A stretch of DNA of 64,000 nucleotides from Citrobacter sp. Marseille-Q6884 (GCF_945906775.1 NZ_CAMDRE010000001.1:2356001-2420000), one strand, 5' to 3'; shown: positions 24,701 to 33,713, counted from the stretch's first letter. The notes: generated by a model from the sequence alone, not told the origin. Program-made: numbers and translations.

Positions 24701-26575
24701 ATGAAAGGACAAGAAACTCGTGGTTTTCAGTCAGAAGTAAAACAGCTTCTGCACCTGATGATCCATTCTCTGTATTCCAATAAAGAAATCTTCCTGCGTG
24801 AGCTTATCTCTAACGCCTCTGATGCGGCAGACAAGCTGCGTTTCCGCGCGCTGTCGAACCCGGACCTGTATGAAGGTGACGGCGAACTGCGTGTGCGTGT
24901 CTCTTTCGATAAAGATAAGCGTACGTTGACCATTGCTGATAACGGCGTGGGGATGAACCGTGATGACGTTATCGATCATCTGGGGACGATTGCCAAATCC
25001 GGTACCAAATCCTTCCTCGAATCTATGGGCTCCGATCAGGCGAAAGACAGCCAGCTTATCGGCCAGTTTGGGGTGGGTTTCTACTCCGCATTTATCGTCG
25101 CTGACAAAGTGACCGTGCGGACGCGCGCGGCGGGTGATAAACCTGAAAACGGCGTATTCTGGGAATCTGCAGGCGAAGGTGAGTACACCGTTGCGGATAT
25201 TACCAAAGACGATCGTGGTACTGAAATCACGCTGCATCTGCGTGAAGGGGAAGACGAGTTCCTCGATGACTGGCGCGTACGCTCCATCATCAGCAAATAT
25301 TCCGACCATATCGCGTTGCCGGTAGAGATTGAAAAACAGGAAGAGAAAGACGGCGAAACCGTTATTTCCTGGGAGAAAATCAATAAGGCGCAGGCGCTGT
25401 GGACACGTAACAAGTCTGAAATCAAAGACGACGAGTACAACGAATTCTATAAGCATATTGCACACGACTTTACCGATCCGCTGACCTGGAGCCACAACCG
25501 TGTCGAAGGTAAGCAGGAGTACACCAGCCTGCTGTACATTCCGTCACAGGCGCCGTGGGATATGTGGAACCGCGATCACAAGCACGGCCTGAAACTGTAT
25601 GTACAACGCGTATTCATCATGGATGACGCTGAGCAGTTCATGCCGAATTACCTGCGCTTCGTGCGCGGTCTGATAGACTCCAACGATCTGCCGCTGAACG
25701 TCTCCCGCGAGATCCTGCAGGACAGCACGGTGACCCGTAACCTGCGTAGCGCGCTGACCAAGCGTGTGCTGCAGATGCTGGAAAAACTGGCGAAAGATGA
25801 TGCCGAGAAATACCAGACTTTCTGGAAACAGTTCGGTCTGGTACTGAAAGAAGGTCCGGCGGAAGATCATGCCAACCAGGAAACGATCGCTAAACTGATG
25901 CGCTTCGCCTCCACCCACACCGACTCTTCTGCACAGACCGTGTCGCTGGAAGACTACGTGTCTCGCATGAAAGAAGGGCAGGAGAAAATCTACTACATCA
26001 CTGCAGACAGCTATGCGGCGGCGAAGAGCAGCCCGCACCTGGAACTGCTGCGTAAGAAAGGCATCGAAGTCCTGCTGCTTTCTGACCGCATCGATGAGTG
26101 GATGATGAACTACCTGACCGAGTTCGACGGCAAAGCATTCCAGTCCGTTGCGAAAGCTGACGAATCTATCGATAAGCTGGCGGATGAAGTTGACGAAAGC
26201 GCGAAAGAAGCCGAAAAGGCGCTGACGCCGTTCGTTGAACGTGTGAAAACTCTGCTGGGCGACCGTGTGAAAGAGGTTCGTCTGACGCACCGTCTGACCG
26301 ATACCCCGGCGATTGTCACCACCGATGCCGACGAAATGAGCACCCAGATGGCGAAACTGTTCGCTGCTGCGGGTCAGGCCGTACCGGAAGTGAAATACAT
26401 CTTTGAACTCAACCCGGATCACGTGCTGGTAAAACGCACGGCGGATACCCAGGATGAAGCGCAGTTTAAAGAGTGGGTTGAACTGCTGCTGGATCAGGCG
26501 CTGTTCGCCGAGCGCGGTACGCTGGAAGATCCAAACCAGTTTATCCGTCGTATGAACCAGCTGCTGGTGTCGTAA
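24701..26575 (+). CDS. htpG: Hsp90-family chaperone HtpG
   Basis: 624 residues, full length. The N-terminal GHKL ATPase (about 1-215) shows ELISNASDAADKLR, DNGVGMNRDD, GTIAKSGT and the GQFGVGFYSAF lid/ATP motif. A middle client-binding domain with the catalytic Arg (about 230-495) and a C-terminal dimerisation domain follow. Cytosolic; remodels proteins together with DnaK. Start MKGQETRGFQSEVKQLL. Preceded by a sigma-32 promoter. Confidence 0.99.
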   Translation: MKGQETRGFQSEVKQLLHLMIHSLYSNKEIFLRELISNASDAADKLRFRALSNPDLYEGDGELRVRVSFDKDKRTLTIADNGVGMNRDDVIDHLGTIAKSGTKSFLESMGSDQAKDSQLIGQFGVGFYSAFIVADKVTVRTRAAGDKPENGVFWESAGEGEYTVADITKDDRGTEITLHLREGEDEFLDDWRVRSIISKYSDHIALPVEIEKQEEKDGETVISWEKINKAQALWTRNKSEIKDDEYNEFYKHIAHDFTDPLTWSHNRVEGKQEYTSLLYIPSQAPWDMWNRDHKHGLKLYVQRVFIMDDAEQFMPNYLRFVRGLIDSNDLPLNVSREILQDSTVTRNLRSALTKRVLQMLEKLAKDDAEKYQTFWKQFGLVLKEGPAEDHANQETIAKLMRFASTHTDSSAQTVSLEDYVSRMKEGQEKIYYITADSYAAAKSSPHLELLRKKGIEVLLLSDRIDEWMMNYLTEFDGKAFQSVAKADESIDKLADEVDESAKEAEKALTPFVERVKTLLGDRVKEVRLTHRLTDTPAIVTTDADEMSTQMAKLFAAAGQAVPEVKYIFELNPDHVLVKRTADTQDEAQFKEWVELLLDQALFAERGTLEDPNQFIRRMNQLLVS

Positions 26576-26602
26576 TTTCTCATCTGATGATGAGCATTAC
26601 TC

Positions 26603-26630
26603 AAAAGGGCAACGCAGGTTGCCCTTTTTT
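26603..26630. terminator. Bidirectional intrinsic terminator after htpG
   Basis: AAAAGGGCAAC and GTTGCCCTTTTTT form a GC-rich stem with an A-run on one side and a T-run on the other. It serves htpG on the plus strand and the GntR gene on the minus strand, and marks the left edge of the inserted module. Confidence 0.88.
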
Positions 26631-26634
26631 ATGC

Positions 26635-27321
26635 TTAGCGCATCGACACTGTGGTAACACTGTTTGTCGCCAGCGTTTCCTGTGTGTACTGCGCCAGCTC
26701 ACCGTTTTGCAAATAGACTTTGTGCTCAATACAGAGTGTGATTTGACCTTCTGGTAAACGTAACAGCCAGGCCTCATCCGCATTGAGTATTTTTCCCGAC
26801 CAGACCTTAACATCGTGGCTGATGACATAACCGCAGGTTTGCTCAATATAGTGCAATACCGACTGGCGGCAGTTTTCCTGGGTAAATTCCGGGAATAGCG
26901 TCCGGGGCATCCAGGTTTCTTCAATGATGGTGGGTTGCTGGTTGATGATGCGCATTCTGCGAAAATGGATCAACGGCGTTTCTGGCGGTAAATCGAAAAG
27001 CGCCGCGATCCCGGCGTGGGTCGACAGAATGTCATAGCTGAGCACCACGTTATCCAGCGTTTGATCCCGATGAATACGTTCTGACAGCGTAATGACATTG
27101 TTGTCCTGGTAAAACTCCGGTGGGTTAACAAAGATCCCTGAGCCCTGGCGGGTATGGACAAATGACTCCCTTTTCAGACGAGCAACGGCTTTCTGAATGG
27201 TCGGCCGACTGACGCCATAGCGCTCTGCAAGGGCATGTTCACCTTCTACCGGTTCACCGGCAGCGTATTCACCTTTGAGGATTTTCTCTCTTAACAACAG
27301 ATAGATATCAAGATACTTCAT
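26635..27321 (-). CDS. GntR/HutC-family regulator with UTRA domain
   Basis: 228 residues from MKYLDIYLLLREKILKGEYAAGEPV; the open frame extends 35 codons upstream without support. The GntR winged helix (about 3-70, EHALAERYGVSRPTIQKAVARLKRE) is followed by a UTRA effector domain (about 85-225) that typically binds a phosphorylated sugar. It resembles MngR/FarR, which controls the mngAB PTS operon. It lies 37 bp downstream of the PTS gene on the same strand, so it probably controls this module through the TTGTAWTTACAA palindromes. Absent between htpG and adk in K-12. Confidence 0.88.
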   Translation of the reverse strand: MKYLDIYLLLREKILKGEYAAGEPVEGEHALAERYGVSRPTIQKAVARLKRESFVHTRQGSGIFVNPPEFYQDNNVITLSERIHRDQTLDNVVLSYDILSTHAGIAALFDLPPETPLIHFRRMRIINQQPTIIEETWMPRTLFPEFTQENCRQSVLHYIEQTCGYVISHDVKVWSGKILNADEAWLLRLPEGQITLCIEHKVYLQNGELAQYTQETLATNSVTTVSMR

Positions 27322-27358
27322 GGCGTCCGTTCTGGCGCGTCTTGCGACGCGCCCTTGG

Positions 27359-29275
27359 TTAGGCTTGCGATTGAACGAGAAATTGCTGCTTTTTCGCCAT
27401 TCTAAGTCGTTTGAGCGCAATAGCAATTGCGGCAGTGGTGATAATGCCGCTGGCCATCGCGAAGAGCGCCATTAACGGTTGATCGAAACCGCCCAGCAGA
27501 ACAATGATGGGACCGCCGTGAGCGACATTGCAGTGCAGTCCGAAAACAAAGCCCAGGATGCATGCCACCGCAGAGCCAATCATGTTGGCCGGAATGACAG
27601 ACAGCGGATCGCGGGCAGCAAAAGGAATCGCGCCTTCGGAAATACCGACCAGGCCCATTGCCGCCGCCGCTTTGCCGTTTTCGAATTCTTCATCGTCAAA
27701 CAAATTAAAGCGTCTGCCAATAAATGCCGCCAGCGCCATGCCCAACGGTGCCACCGGTATGGCCGCTGCCTGGGCACCCATAAACTGAGTTTGCCCTTGG
27801 GCGATGAGCCCCACGCTGAACATAAAGACCACTTTGCCGAAGGGGCCTCCCATATCAAATCCCTGCATCAGTCCCATCACCAGGCCAATTAAAATAATAT
27901 TGCCTGTGGAGAGGTTGGTCAGCATATGGTTAAGGAAGGCCATCAGATCCGCCACCGGCGCGCCGATGACAAAGATAAATAGCGCGGCAATGAAAGCGGT
28001 GCCCGCAATCGGCGCGATCATAATAGGCACTAGCGGTAGCAACATCTTGTGCCATGAAAGATGAGTCAACCAGCGGATGAAATAACCGACCAGTAGCCCG
28101 GCAATAATCGCGCCGATAAACCCGCATCCCGCGCTGGCGCCATAAAACGAACCGGTATTGGCAATCCAGCCGCCGATAAGTCCCGGTGCCAGAGCCGGTC
28201 GTTCACCGATCGCGTAGGCAATATATCCGGCGAGGATGGGGATCATGAGCGTGAAGCCAACGACGCCAACGTTCAGCACCTGATTCCATAAACTTCCTTC
28301 CGGGATCGCCAACCCCGACGGTGTGGGTACACCACCCAGCGCCAGTGCCAGGGCAATCATCAATCCCCCGGTAACGACAAATGGGATCATATAGGACACC
28401 CCGTTCATCAGGGATTTGTACAGCTGACCGCGCACTGTCGTTGTTGATGCCTGGGCTTTTTGGGGGGCTTTTGCCTGATAAGGCTGGGCTGCCAGTGCTT
28501 GATGAATTAACCCTTGCGCATCTTTAATTGCCGTTTTGACGCCGGTAATGACCACCTTCTTACCATTGAAGCGATCCAGATCGACCTGCTTATCACAGGC
28601 GACGACAACCGCTTCAGCACGGGCAATATCTGCATCATTAGGGGCATTTTTGACACCAATCGAGCCGTTGGTTTCGACGATGGATTCATAGCCCATCTCC
28701 GTCGCTGCTTTTTCCAACATTTCTGCGGCCAGATAGGTGTGTGCGATGCCCACCGGGCAACCCGTCACGCCGATGATAAGTCCACGAGAGGTTGCCGCAC
28801 TCGGCTTCTCACCGCTACACGTTTCACTTTGTTGGCAGAAATAATCCACAACCGCCTGAGCGTCCTGACAGGCGAGTATTTGCCTGACGCTGTCATCTTC
28901 AACCAGGCGGGAAGAGATTTGTGCCAGAACATCAATGTGTGCTTCGCTGGCCTGTTTCGTTGAGGCGATCATCAGGATCAGGTGAGTCGGTTGGTCATCC
29001 TCAGCGCCGTAATCAATACCCTGACGGCTGATACCAATAGCCACCGCAGGGGACAAAACGCAGTCGCAACGTGCGTGTGGCAGCGCGACGCCGCCTTCAA
29101 AACCGGTATTTCCCGTCTCTTCTCTTGCCCATACCTCCTGGAGAAATTCTTCAGTGCGGCGAATTTTATTCTCACGGAATAAAAGGCCGGCGAGTTCAGT
29201 TAGTGCCGCGTCTTTTTGGGTTGATTGAAGATCCAGACAAATCAACGCCGGATGAACAAGGTCATTTATCTTCAC
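27359..29275 (-). CDS. Fructose-family PTS permease, fused EIIA-EIIB-EIIC
   Basis: 638 residues in the order EIIA-EIIB-EIIC. EIIA (about 1-145) carries phospho-His67 in GVALPHARC; EIIB (about 165-262) carries Cys173 in GVTGCPVGIAHTYLAAEML; EIIC (about 285-625) has about nine membrane helices. It takes phosphate from HPr and imports and phosphorylates a sugar or polyol. The organisation is like MngA (2-O-mannosylglycerate) rather than FruA. The substrate is unknown; the adjacent glycyl radical enzyme suggests its product is an anaerobic radical substrate (inference). Start MKINDLVHPALICLDLQ. Confidence 0.92.
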   Translation of the reverse strand: MKINDLVHPALICLDLQSTQKDAALTELAGLLFRENKIRRTEEFLQEVWAREETGNTGFEGGVALPHARCDCVLSPAVAIGISRQGIDYGAEDDQPTHLILMIASTKQASEAHIDVLAQISSRLVEDDSVRQILACQDAQAVVDYFCQQSETCSGEKPSAATSRGLIIGVTGCPVGIAHTYLAAEMLEKAATEMGYESIVETNGSIGVKNAPNDADIARAEAVVVACDKQVDLDRFNGKKVVITGVKTAIKDAQGLIHQALAAQPYQAKAPQKAQASTTTVRGQLYKSLMNGVSYMIPFVVTGGLMIALALALGGVPTPSGLAIPEGSLWNQVLNVGVVGFTLMIPILAGYIAYAIGERPALAPGLIGGWIANTGSFYGASAGCGFIGAIIAGLLVGYFIRWLTHLSWHKMLLPLVPIMIAPIAGTAFIAALFIFVIGAPVADLMAFLNHMLTNLSTGNIILIGLVMGLMQGFDMGGPFGKVVFMFSVGLIAQGQTQFMGAQAAAIPVAPLGMALAAFIGRRFNLFDDEEFENGKAAAAMGLVGISEGAIPFAARDPLSVIPANMIGSAVACILGFVFGLHCNVAHGGPIIVLLGGFDQPLMALFAMASGIITTAAIAIALKRLRMAKKQQFLVQSQA

Positions 29276-29294
29276 AGTAGATTCTCACGATTAT

Positions 29295-29306
29295 TTGTAT
29301 TTACAA
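29295..29306. promoter_or_regulatory. Candidate GntR operator, copy 1
   Basis: TTGTATTTACAA, one base off a perfect palindrome, 19 bp upstream of the PTS start codon. Same motif as copy 2 at 29470-29481. Likely the site of the module's GntR/UTRA regulator (inference). Confidence 0.6.
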
Positions 29307-29343
29307 CTTTTTCGAAGGCTAAAAGTTTACTGACGAACGGATC

Positions 29344-29357
29344 TTGATATTGATCAT
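29344..29357. promoter_or_regulatory. FNR-like box, copy 1
   Basis: TTGATATTGATCAT matches TTGAT-N4-ATCAA with one mismatch. It lies about 70 bp upstream of the PTS start, on the PTS side of the divergent region. Confidence 0.5.
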
Positions 29358-29445
29358 GTATGAAGGTGCGGAAATGGCCGTTTTTTCGGTTGTGCTGACG
29401 ATTTCACAGATTATGAATGGCGATGATTTGTTCGTTTGGTGATTT

Positions 29446-29459
29446 TTGATTTAGGTCAA
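29446..29459. promoter_or_regulatory. FNR-like box, copy 2
   Basis: TTGATTTAGGTCAA matches TTGAT-N4-ATCAA with one mismatch. Its centre is 41.5 bp upstream of a start point at about 29494, which would follow the -10 candidate TAAATA (29483-29488). This is class II geometry for the glycyl radical enzyme gene. Confidence 0.6.
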
Positions 29460-29469
29460 AGATCATAAT

Positions 29470-29481
29470 TTGTAATTACAA
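29470..29481. promoter_or_regulatory. Candidate GntR operator, copy 2
   Basis: TTGTAATTACAA is a perfect 12-bp palindrome between the FNR-like box and the putative -10 of the glycyl radical enzyme gene, an ideal repressor position. Confidence 0.65.
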
Positions 29482-29516
29482 CTAAATAGAAGGGAGTTTC
29501 TTTTGGAGGCAGGACA

Positions 29517-31808
29517 GTGAGCAAACAAGCAATTATCGCCGAGCAAGTTGATGTGAATAAAAAGATCCCGTGTGAAAAGAGCCCGGAAGAACAACTTGTG
29601 ATTATGGAAGCCTACACCAGGGCCTTTCAGTCAACCCCAGAGCGTTTTCAACGTGAGGTCAATTGCCTACAGGCGCTTTATCCCGCGTTGTTCCGCCGCC
29701 CCCTGACCGACGATCTGATTTTGGGGCGCGTCGATGCGTTGCCGATTGGCTTTGGTTGCGTCACCTCCGTTGGCGGTGTGGGTCACTACTGTAATTTTGC
29801 CCGCTTAAACCAGCTGCGCGAGATGCTGGAGACCCCCGTTCAACAGGAAAGAGTGGATGAACTTGAGCGCTTCTGGCGTGAGCATGACACGCGTTCAGTC
29901 TATTTTCGTCAGGCGCTGACGGACGATACGCTGGGTAAATTTGTTGATGTTAACTTCCCGGCGATTGCCACCGCACGTTTAAGCGGAATGTATCTGGATT
30001 ACCCGCAACTGATGGCGTTGGGGATTGGTGGGTTGCTGCAACGTATTGAACAGCAGCAACAGCAAGCGGAAAAAAACGGGGATGCGGCAGCGGTTCAGTT
30101 GCATCAATCCTTCCAGGCCGTATTGCGCATTTTGCAGCAGGTGATTGACCGACACATTGAGATTGCCGCTGACGAGATGGCGAATTGCACGGACAGTCAT
30201 CGCTGCAAGCATCTGGCGTTATTAATGAGCGAGTTAGCCGCTATTCGCCATGATAAGCCCGCAACCTTCATTCAAGGGATTGAGTTGAGCTGGCTGTACA
30301 GTTTGTGTGCAGGGGTGGTGAACTATGGGCGTATGGATGACTATCTGGGCGATTTGCTGGTGGCGGATCTTCAGTCTGGACGGCTGACGGAACGCCAGGC
30401 CATTGATTGCATTCGTTCCCATTATCGTCTGATCGAAGCGCGGAAAACGACCGTGAATGGTCGCGTTGTGGTCGGTGGGAAAGGGCGGCGCAACCCGAAA
30501 ACTGCCGATGTCTATTGCCGACTGGCGATCCAGGCCGTTGAGGAAAATGGCGATACGGAACCGCAATTTACGTTACGAATTTATGAAGGAATGGATAACG
30601 CCATCTGGCAGCAGGCGCTGGCGGTGATCGGCACGGGCTTAACCTACCCCATTCTGTATAACGATGACGTTAATATTCCGGCCGTCATGAATGCTATGCA
30701 GGTATCGGAAACGGAAGCTGAGCAGTATGTTCCCTTTGGCTGTGGCGAGTTTGTGCTGGCAGGACGGAGCGTAGGGACACCGAATACCTGTATTAACTTG
30801 CTTAAAATCCTCAATATTTCGCTTAGCGGTGGAATTGATTTTTGGGATAACAAAGAGAAAAGTGGCGGTGTGGAATTAACGCAGCCAGAACAGATAACGT
30901 GTTTTGATCAGGTGCTCAGTAACTACCAGCGGTTACTGGATTACTACATCGACATTACGGCGCACGCCCAGGCGTTGTCGTATCAGGTCATGAATGAACA
31001 GGTCGGATTTTTGTTTACTTCCATCCTGACTGCAGATTGCGTGGCACGCGGCAAGGCTCTGCTTGACGGAGGCGTACGTTACCTGGGCGGGACCAATGAA
31101 ACTTACGGTAATACCAATGCCGCAGATTCACTGGCGGCAATCAAGCAGGTGATTTTTAATGAGCAACGTTACAGCTACGCGACGCTGATTGCAGCACTGA
31201 AGGCGGATTTCCAGGGATACGACGACCTGAAGCGCGCACTGATTGCCGCGACGAAATTTGGTAATGACGACAATGCGGCTGATGACCTTGCGGTGATGCT
31301 GCATCGCTACGTTTGCAACGGTGTACGTGATGCGGCTAAGCGGGTAGGGTTGGACAGCTATCTGGTGGTGATCATCAATAACCAGGTAAACACGGAATGG
31401 GGGCGTGCAACCAGTGCGTCTGCAGACGGTCGGCACAAGGGCATTTATATGAGCAATGCCAACAACCCGCAAAGTGGCGCAGATAAAAATGGCCCAACGG
31501 CAATGCTGAACTCTCTGCTGAAACTGGAAGCCAACTATCACGCCGGTTCGGTACAAAATATCAAATTCAGTAAAGGCTTATTCAATACCCGCCGCCCGCT
31601 GGTGGAGGCATTAATGCACTCTTACTTTGAACGAGGCGGGCCACAACTGATGGTCAGTGTGGTGGGTAAGGGCGAACTGGAGGCTGCGTACCAGAACCCG
31701 GAAAACTACCCTAATCTGATCGTTCGTGTCGGTGGGTTCAGCGCGCGTTTCGTTAATCTGGACAGAGATGTTCAGCAGGAAATCCTTAACCGTACGCTGA
31801 ACGACTGA
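29517..31808 (+). CDS. Glycyl radical enzyme of the PFL/dehydratase superfamily, substrate unknown
   Basis: 763 residues. Glycyl radical fold: thiyl-forming Cys409 with Glu411 in PFGCGEFVLAG, and the radical Gly740 in the C-terminal RVGGFSARF. The protein is therefore a complete, presumably active enzyme of anaerobic metabolism. The GCGE motif differs from GCVE (as in E. coli PflD) and from the Cys-Cys pair of pyruvate formate-lyase, so the reaction is probably an elimination or lyase rather than formate production. The start is GTG at 29517 with GGAGG 7 nt upstream. The activase follows 8 bp downstream, and the PTS gene is divergent. PflD-type anhydrohexitol-phosphate cleavage is an analogy, not an assignment. 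Confidence 0.9.
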   Translation: MSKQAIIAEQVDVNKKIPCEKSPEEQLVIMEAYTRAFQSTPERFQREVNCLQALYPALFRRPLTDDLILGRVDALPIGFGCVTSVGGVGHYCNFARLNQLREMLETPVQQERVDELERFWREHDTRSVYFRQALTDDTLGKFVDVNFPAIATARLSGMYLDYPQLMALGIGGLLQRIEQQQQQAEKNGDAAAVQLHQSFQAVLRILQQVIDRHIEIAADEMANCTDSHRCKHLALLMSELAAIRHDKPATFIQGIELSWLYSLCAGVVNYGRMDDYLGDLLVADLQSGRLTERQAIDCIRSHYRLIEARKTTVNGRVVVGGKGRRNPKTADVYCRLAIQAVEENGDTEPQFTLRIYEGMDNAIWQQALAVIGTGLTYPILYNDDVNIPAVMNAMQVSETEAEQYVPFGCGEFVLAGRSVGTPNTCINLLKILNISLSGGIDFWDNKEKSGGVELTQPEQITCFDQVLSNYQRLLDYYIDITAHAQALSYQVMNEQVGFLFTSILTADCVARGKALLDGGVRYLGGTNETYGNTNAADSLAAIKQVIFNEQRYSYATLIAALKADFQGYDDLKRALIAATKFGNDDNAADDLAVMLHRYVCNGVRDAAKRVGLDSYLVVIINNQVNTEWGRATSASADGRHKGIYMSNANNPQSGADKNGPTAMLNSLLKLEANYHAGSVQNIKFSKGLFNTRRPLVEALMHSYFERGGPQLMVSVVGKGELEAAYQNPENYPNLIVRVGGFSARFVNLDRDVQQEILNRTLND

Positions 31809-31816
31809 GGTGTGTG

Positions 31817-32722
31817 ATGAGCGAAACGGGCACGGTTTTCGATATTCAGAAATTTTCGCTGCACGATGGTCCGGGGATCCGAACCACCGTATTTCTGAAA
31901 GGATGCCAGATGCGCTGCGTCTGGTGCCATAACCCTGAATCTCTGAAAGCCGAAAAGCAGCTGGCGTTTATGGCGCACAAGTGTCTGCACTGTCAGCGGT
32001 GCGCCGGTGTGTGCCCGCACGGTTGCCATCGCTTCGTACAAGGGCGCCATGAGATTGACTACTCTGCCTGCCAGGCGTGTGGGCGCTGTGTCGAGGCGTG
32101 CCCGGCGCAAGCGCTTAAGATTTACGGCCAGACCCGGCAGGTCGATGAGATTATTGCTGAGGTCGTAAAGGATAAGCCTTACTTCGAGAAAACAGGAGGC
32201 GGGATAACGTTATCCGGTGGGGAAGCGATGTTTCAGTTTTCCTTTGCGCTGGCGCTTGTTAAAGCGGCGAAAGCCGCTGATTTGCACGTGTGCATTGAAA
32301 CAAACGGTGCATCGCGTCCTGAACGGTATCGTGAAATTGCGCCGTGGGTCGATCTTTTCCTTCTCGATTATAAAGTGACCGATGCGCGGGCGCATAAATC
32401 GCATACCGGTATCGCCAAACATGTGGTGGAAACGACGCTGGAAACGCTCGATAAGATTGGCGCAAAGGTGATTCTGCGCTGCCCGCTGATTCCGGGTTAT
32501 AACTTTAATGATGAGCATCTTGCGGCGATCCGCGCGTTGACCGATCGTTATGACGCCGTCCTGCATAGCGAAATATTGCCATACCATAATTTGGGCATGG
32601 CAAAACACCGGGAACTGGGACAGATCCCCGTTTGTACCATTACTGTACCAGACGACGCGACGGTCGCTCAGGCGCTGGAAAAACTGAATCAAGGGGGAGG
32701 AAAAGCGGTGCGCAGGGGATAA
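31817..32722 (+). CDS. Glycyl radical enzyme activase (radical SAM)
   Basis: 301 residues. The radical-SAM cluster cysteines are C30, C34 and C37 (GCQMRCVWCHNPE). An inserted ferredoxin-like domain has two further four-Cys sets (C56/C59/C62/C66 and C85/C88/C91/C95), as in activases of dehydratase-type glycyl radical enzymes, unlike PflA which lacks them. GGE motif near residue 135 (LSGGEAMFQ). It abstracts H from Gly740 of the neighbouring enzyme. I start at the ATG at 31817 with GAGG 6 nt upstream; an in-frame GTG one codon earlier is possible. Confidence 0.93.
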   Translation: MSETGTVFDIQKFSLHDGPGIRTTVFLKGCQMRCVWCHNPESLKAEKQLAFMAHKCLHCQRCAGVCPHGCHRFVQGRHEIDYSACQACGRCVEACPAQALKIYGQTRQVDEIIAEVVKDKPYFEKTGGGITLSGGEAMFQFSFALALVKAAKAADLHVCIETNGASRPERYREIAPWVDLFLLDYKVTDARAHKSHTGIAKHVVETTLETLDKIGAKVILRCPLIPGYNFNDEHLAAIRALTDRYDAVLHSEILPYHNLGMAKHRELGQIPVCTITVPDDATVAQALEKLNQGGGKAVRRG

Positions 32723-32888
32723 ACGCGGGTTTCGCCGACGAATTTTAGAAAGCGCGATGAAAGATATTTAACGATATCTCACCGTTAAACGTTTCAGCGT
32801 CAAGCACCTTTCTTGAGCCAATTGCGTGATGGTGGTATCGTTTAGCGCTTTTTAAAAAATATCGACAACCTTTAAGGGGATTTTCGTA

Positions 32889-33533
32889 ATGCGTATCATT
32901 CTGCTTGGCGCTCCGGGCGCGGGTAAAGGAACTCAGGCTCAGTTCATCATGGAGAAGTACGGTATTCCGCAGATCTCCACCGGTGATATGCTGCGTGCTG
33001 CCGTGAAATCTGGCTCCGAGCTGGGCAAACAAGCGAAAGACATCATGGACGCCGGTAAACTGGTGACTGATGAGCTGGTGATCGCGCTGGTAAAAGAGCG
33101 TATTGCTCAGGAAGACTGCCGTAATGGTTTCCTGCTGGACGGGTTCCCGCGCACAATTCCGCAGGCTGACGCCATGAAAGAAGCGGGTATTGTGGTTGAT
33201 TACGTTCTGGAATTCGATGTACCGGACGAACTGATCGTTGACCGCATTGTGGGTCGTCGCGTACATGCCGCGTCTGGCCGTGTTTATCACATCAAATTCA
33301 ACCCACCTAAAGTTGAAGGTAAAGACGATGTGACCGGCGATGAGCTGACTACCCGTAAAGATGACCAGGAAGAGACCGTGCGTAAGCGCCTGGTTGAATA
33401 CCATCAGATGACTGCACCGCTGATTGGTTACTACCAGAAAGAAGCGGAAGCGGGTCATACCCAGTATGCGAAAGTTGACGGTACTCAGGCCGTTGCTGCC
33501 GTACGCGCTGACCTCGAAAAAATCCTCGGTTAA
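32889..33533 (+). CDS. adk: Adenylate kinase
   Basis: 214 residues, the E. coli length. Catalyses ATP + AMP to 2 ADP; essential. P-loop GAPGAGKGTQ (7-16), AMP-binding domain, and LID (about 122-158) without zinc-binding cysteines, as in other Gram-negatives. Start MRIILLGAPGAGKG with AAGGGG upstream. It marks the right border of the inserted module: the activase ends 166 bp upstream, a gap that must hold the adk promoter. Confidence 0.99.
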   Translation: MRIILLGAPGAGKGTQAQFIMEKYGIPQISTGDMLRAAVKSGSELGKQAKDIMDAGKLVTDELVIALVKERIAQEDCRNGFLLDGFPRTIPQADAMKEAGIVVDYVLEFDVPDELIVDRIVGRRVHAASGRVYHIKFNPPKVEGKDDVTGDELTTRKDDQEETVRKRLVEYHQMTAPLIGYYQKEAEAGHTQYAKVDGTQAVAAVRADLEKILG

Positions 33534-33551
33534 GTTTTTACCGCAGTGAAT

Positions 33552-33626
33552 GCCGGATGGCGGTGTGAACACCTTATCCGGCCTGCCGTCTTCGCGTAGG
33601 CCAGATAAGCGTAGCGCCATCAGGCA
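33552..33626. repeat. REP/BIME-like element between adk and hemH
   Basis: GCCGGAT (33552) pairs with ATCCGGC (33576-33582), followed by a second imperfect arm ending in GCGCCATCAGGCA. Two converging REP-type units form a BIME in the adk-hemH gap. Confidence 0.8.
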
Positions 33627-33713
33627 TAATCTTATTACCTCTCACAGCAATTAGTTCTTCTTCTTCGCTTTTCCGCTACAATTCTCAACAATTTGAATTG
33701 ATAAGAGGCGGTA

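Noticed and set aside
25544..26422. 292-codon minus-strand open frame antisense to htpG
   Set aside because: Wholly inside htpG with shadow-type composition; no family or start signal.
29390..29408. TGTGC...TTCACA resembling a CRP site
   Set aside because: The half-sites are 8 bp apart rather than 6 and the left half is imperfect, so it does not fit CRP.
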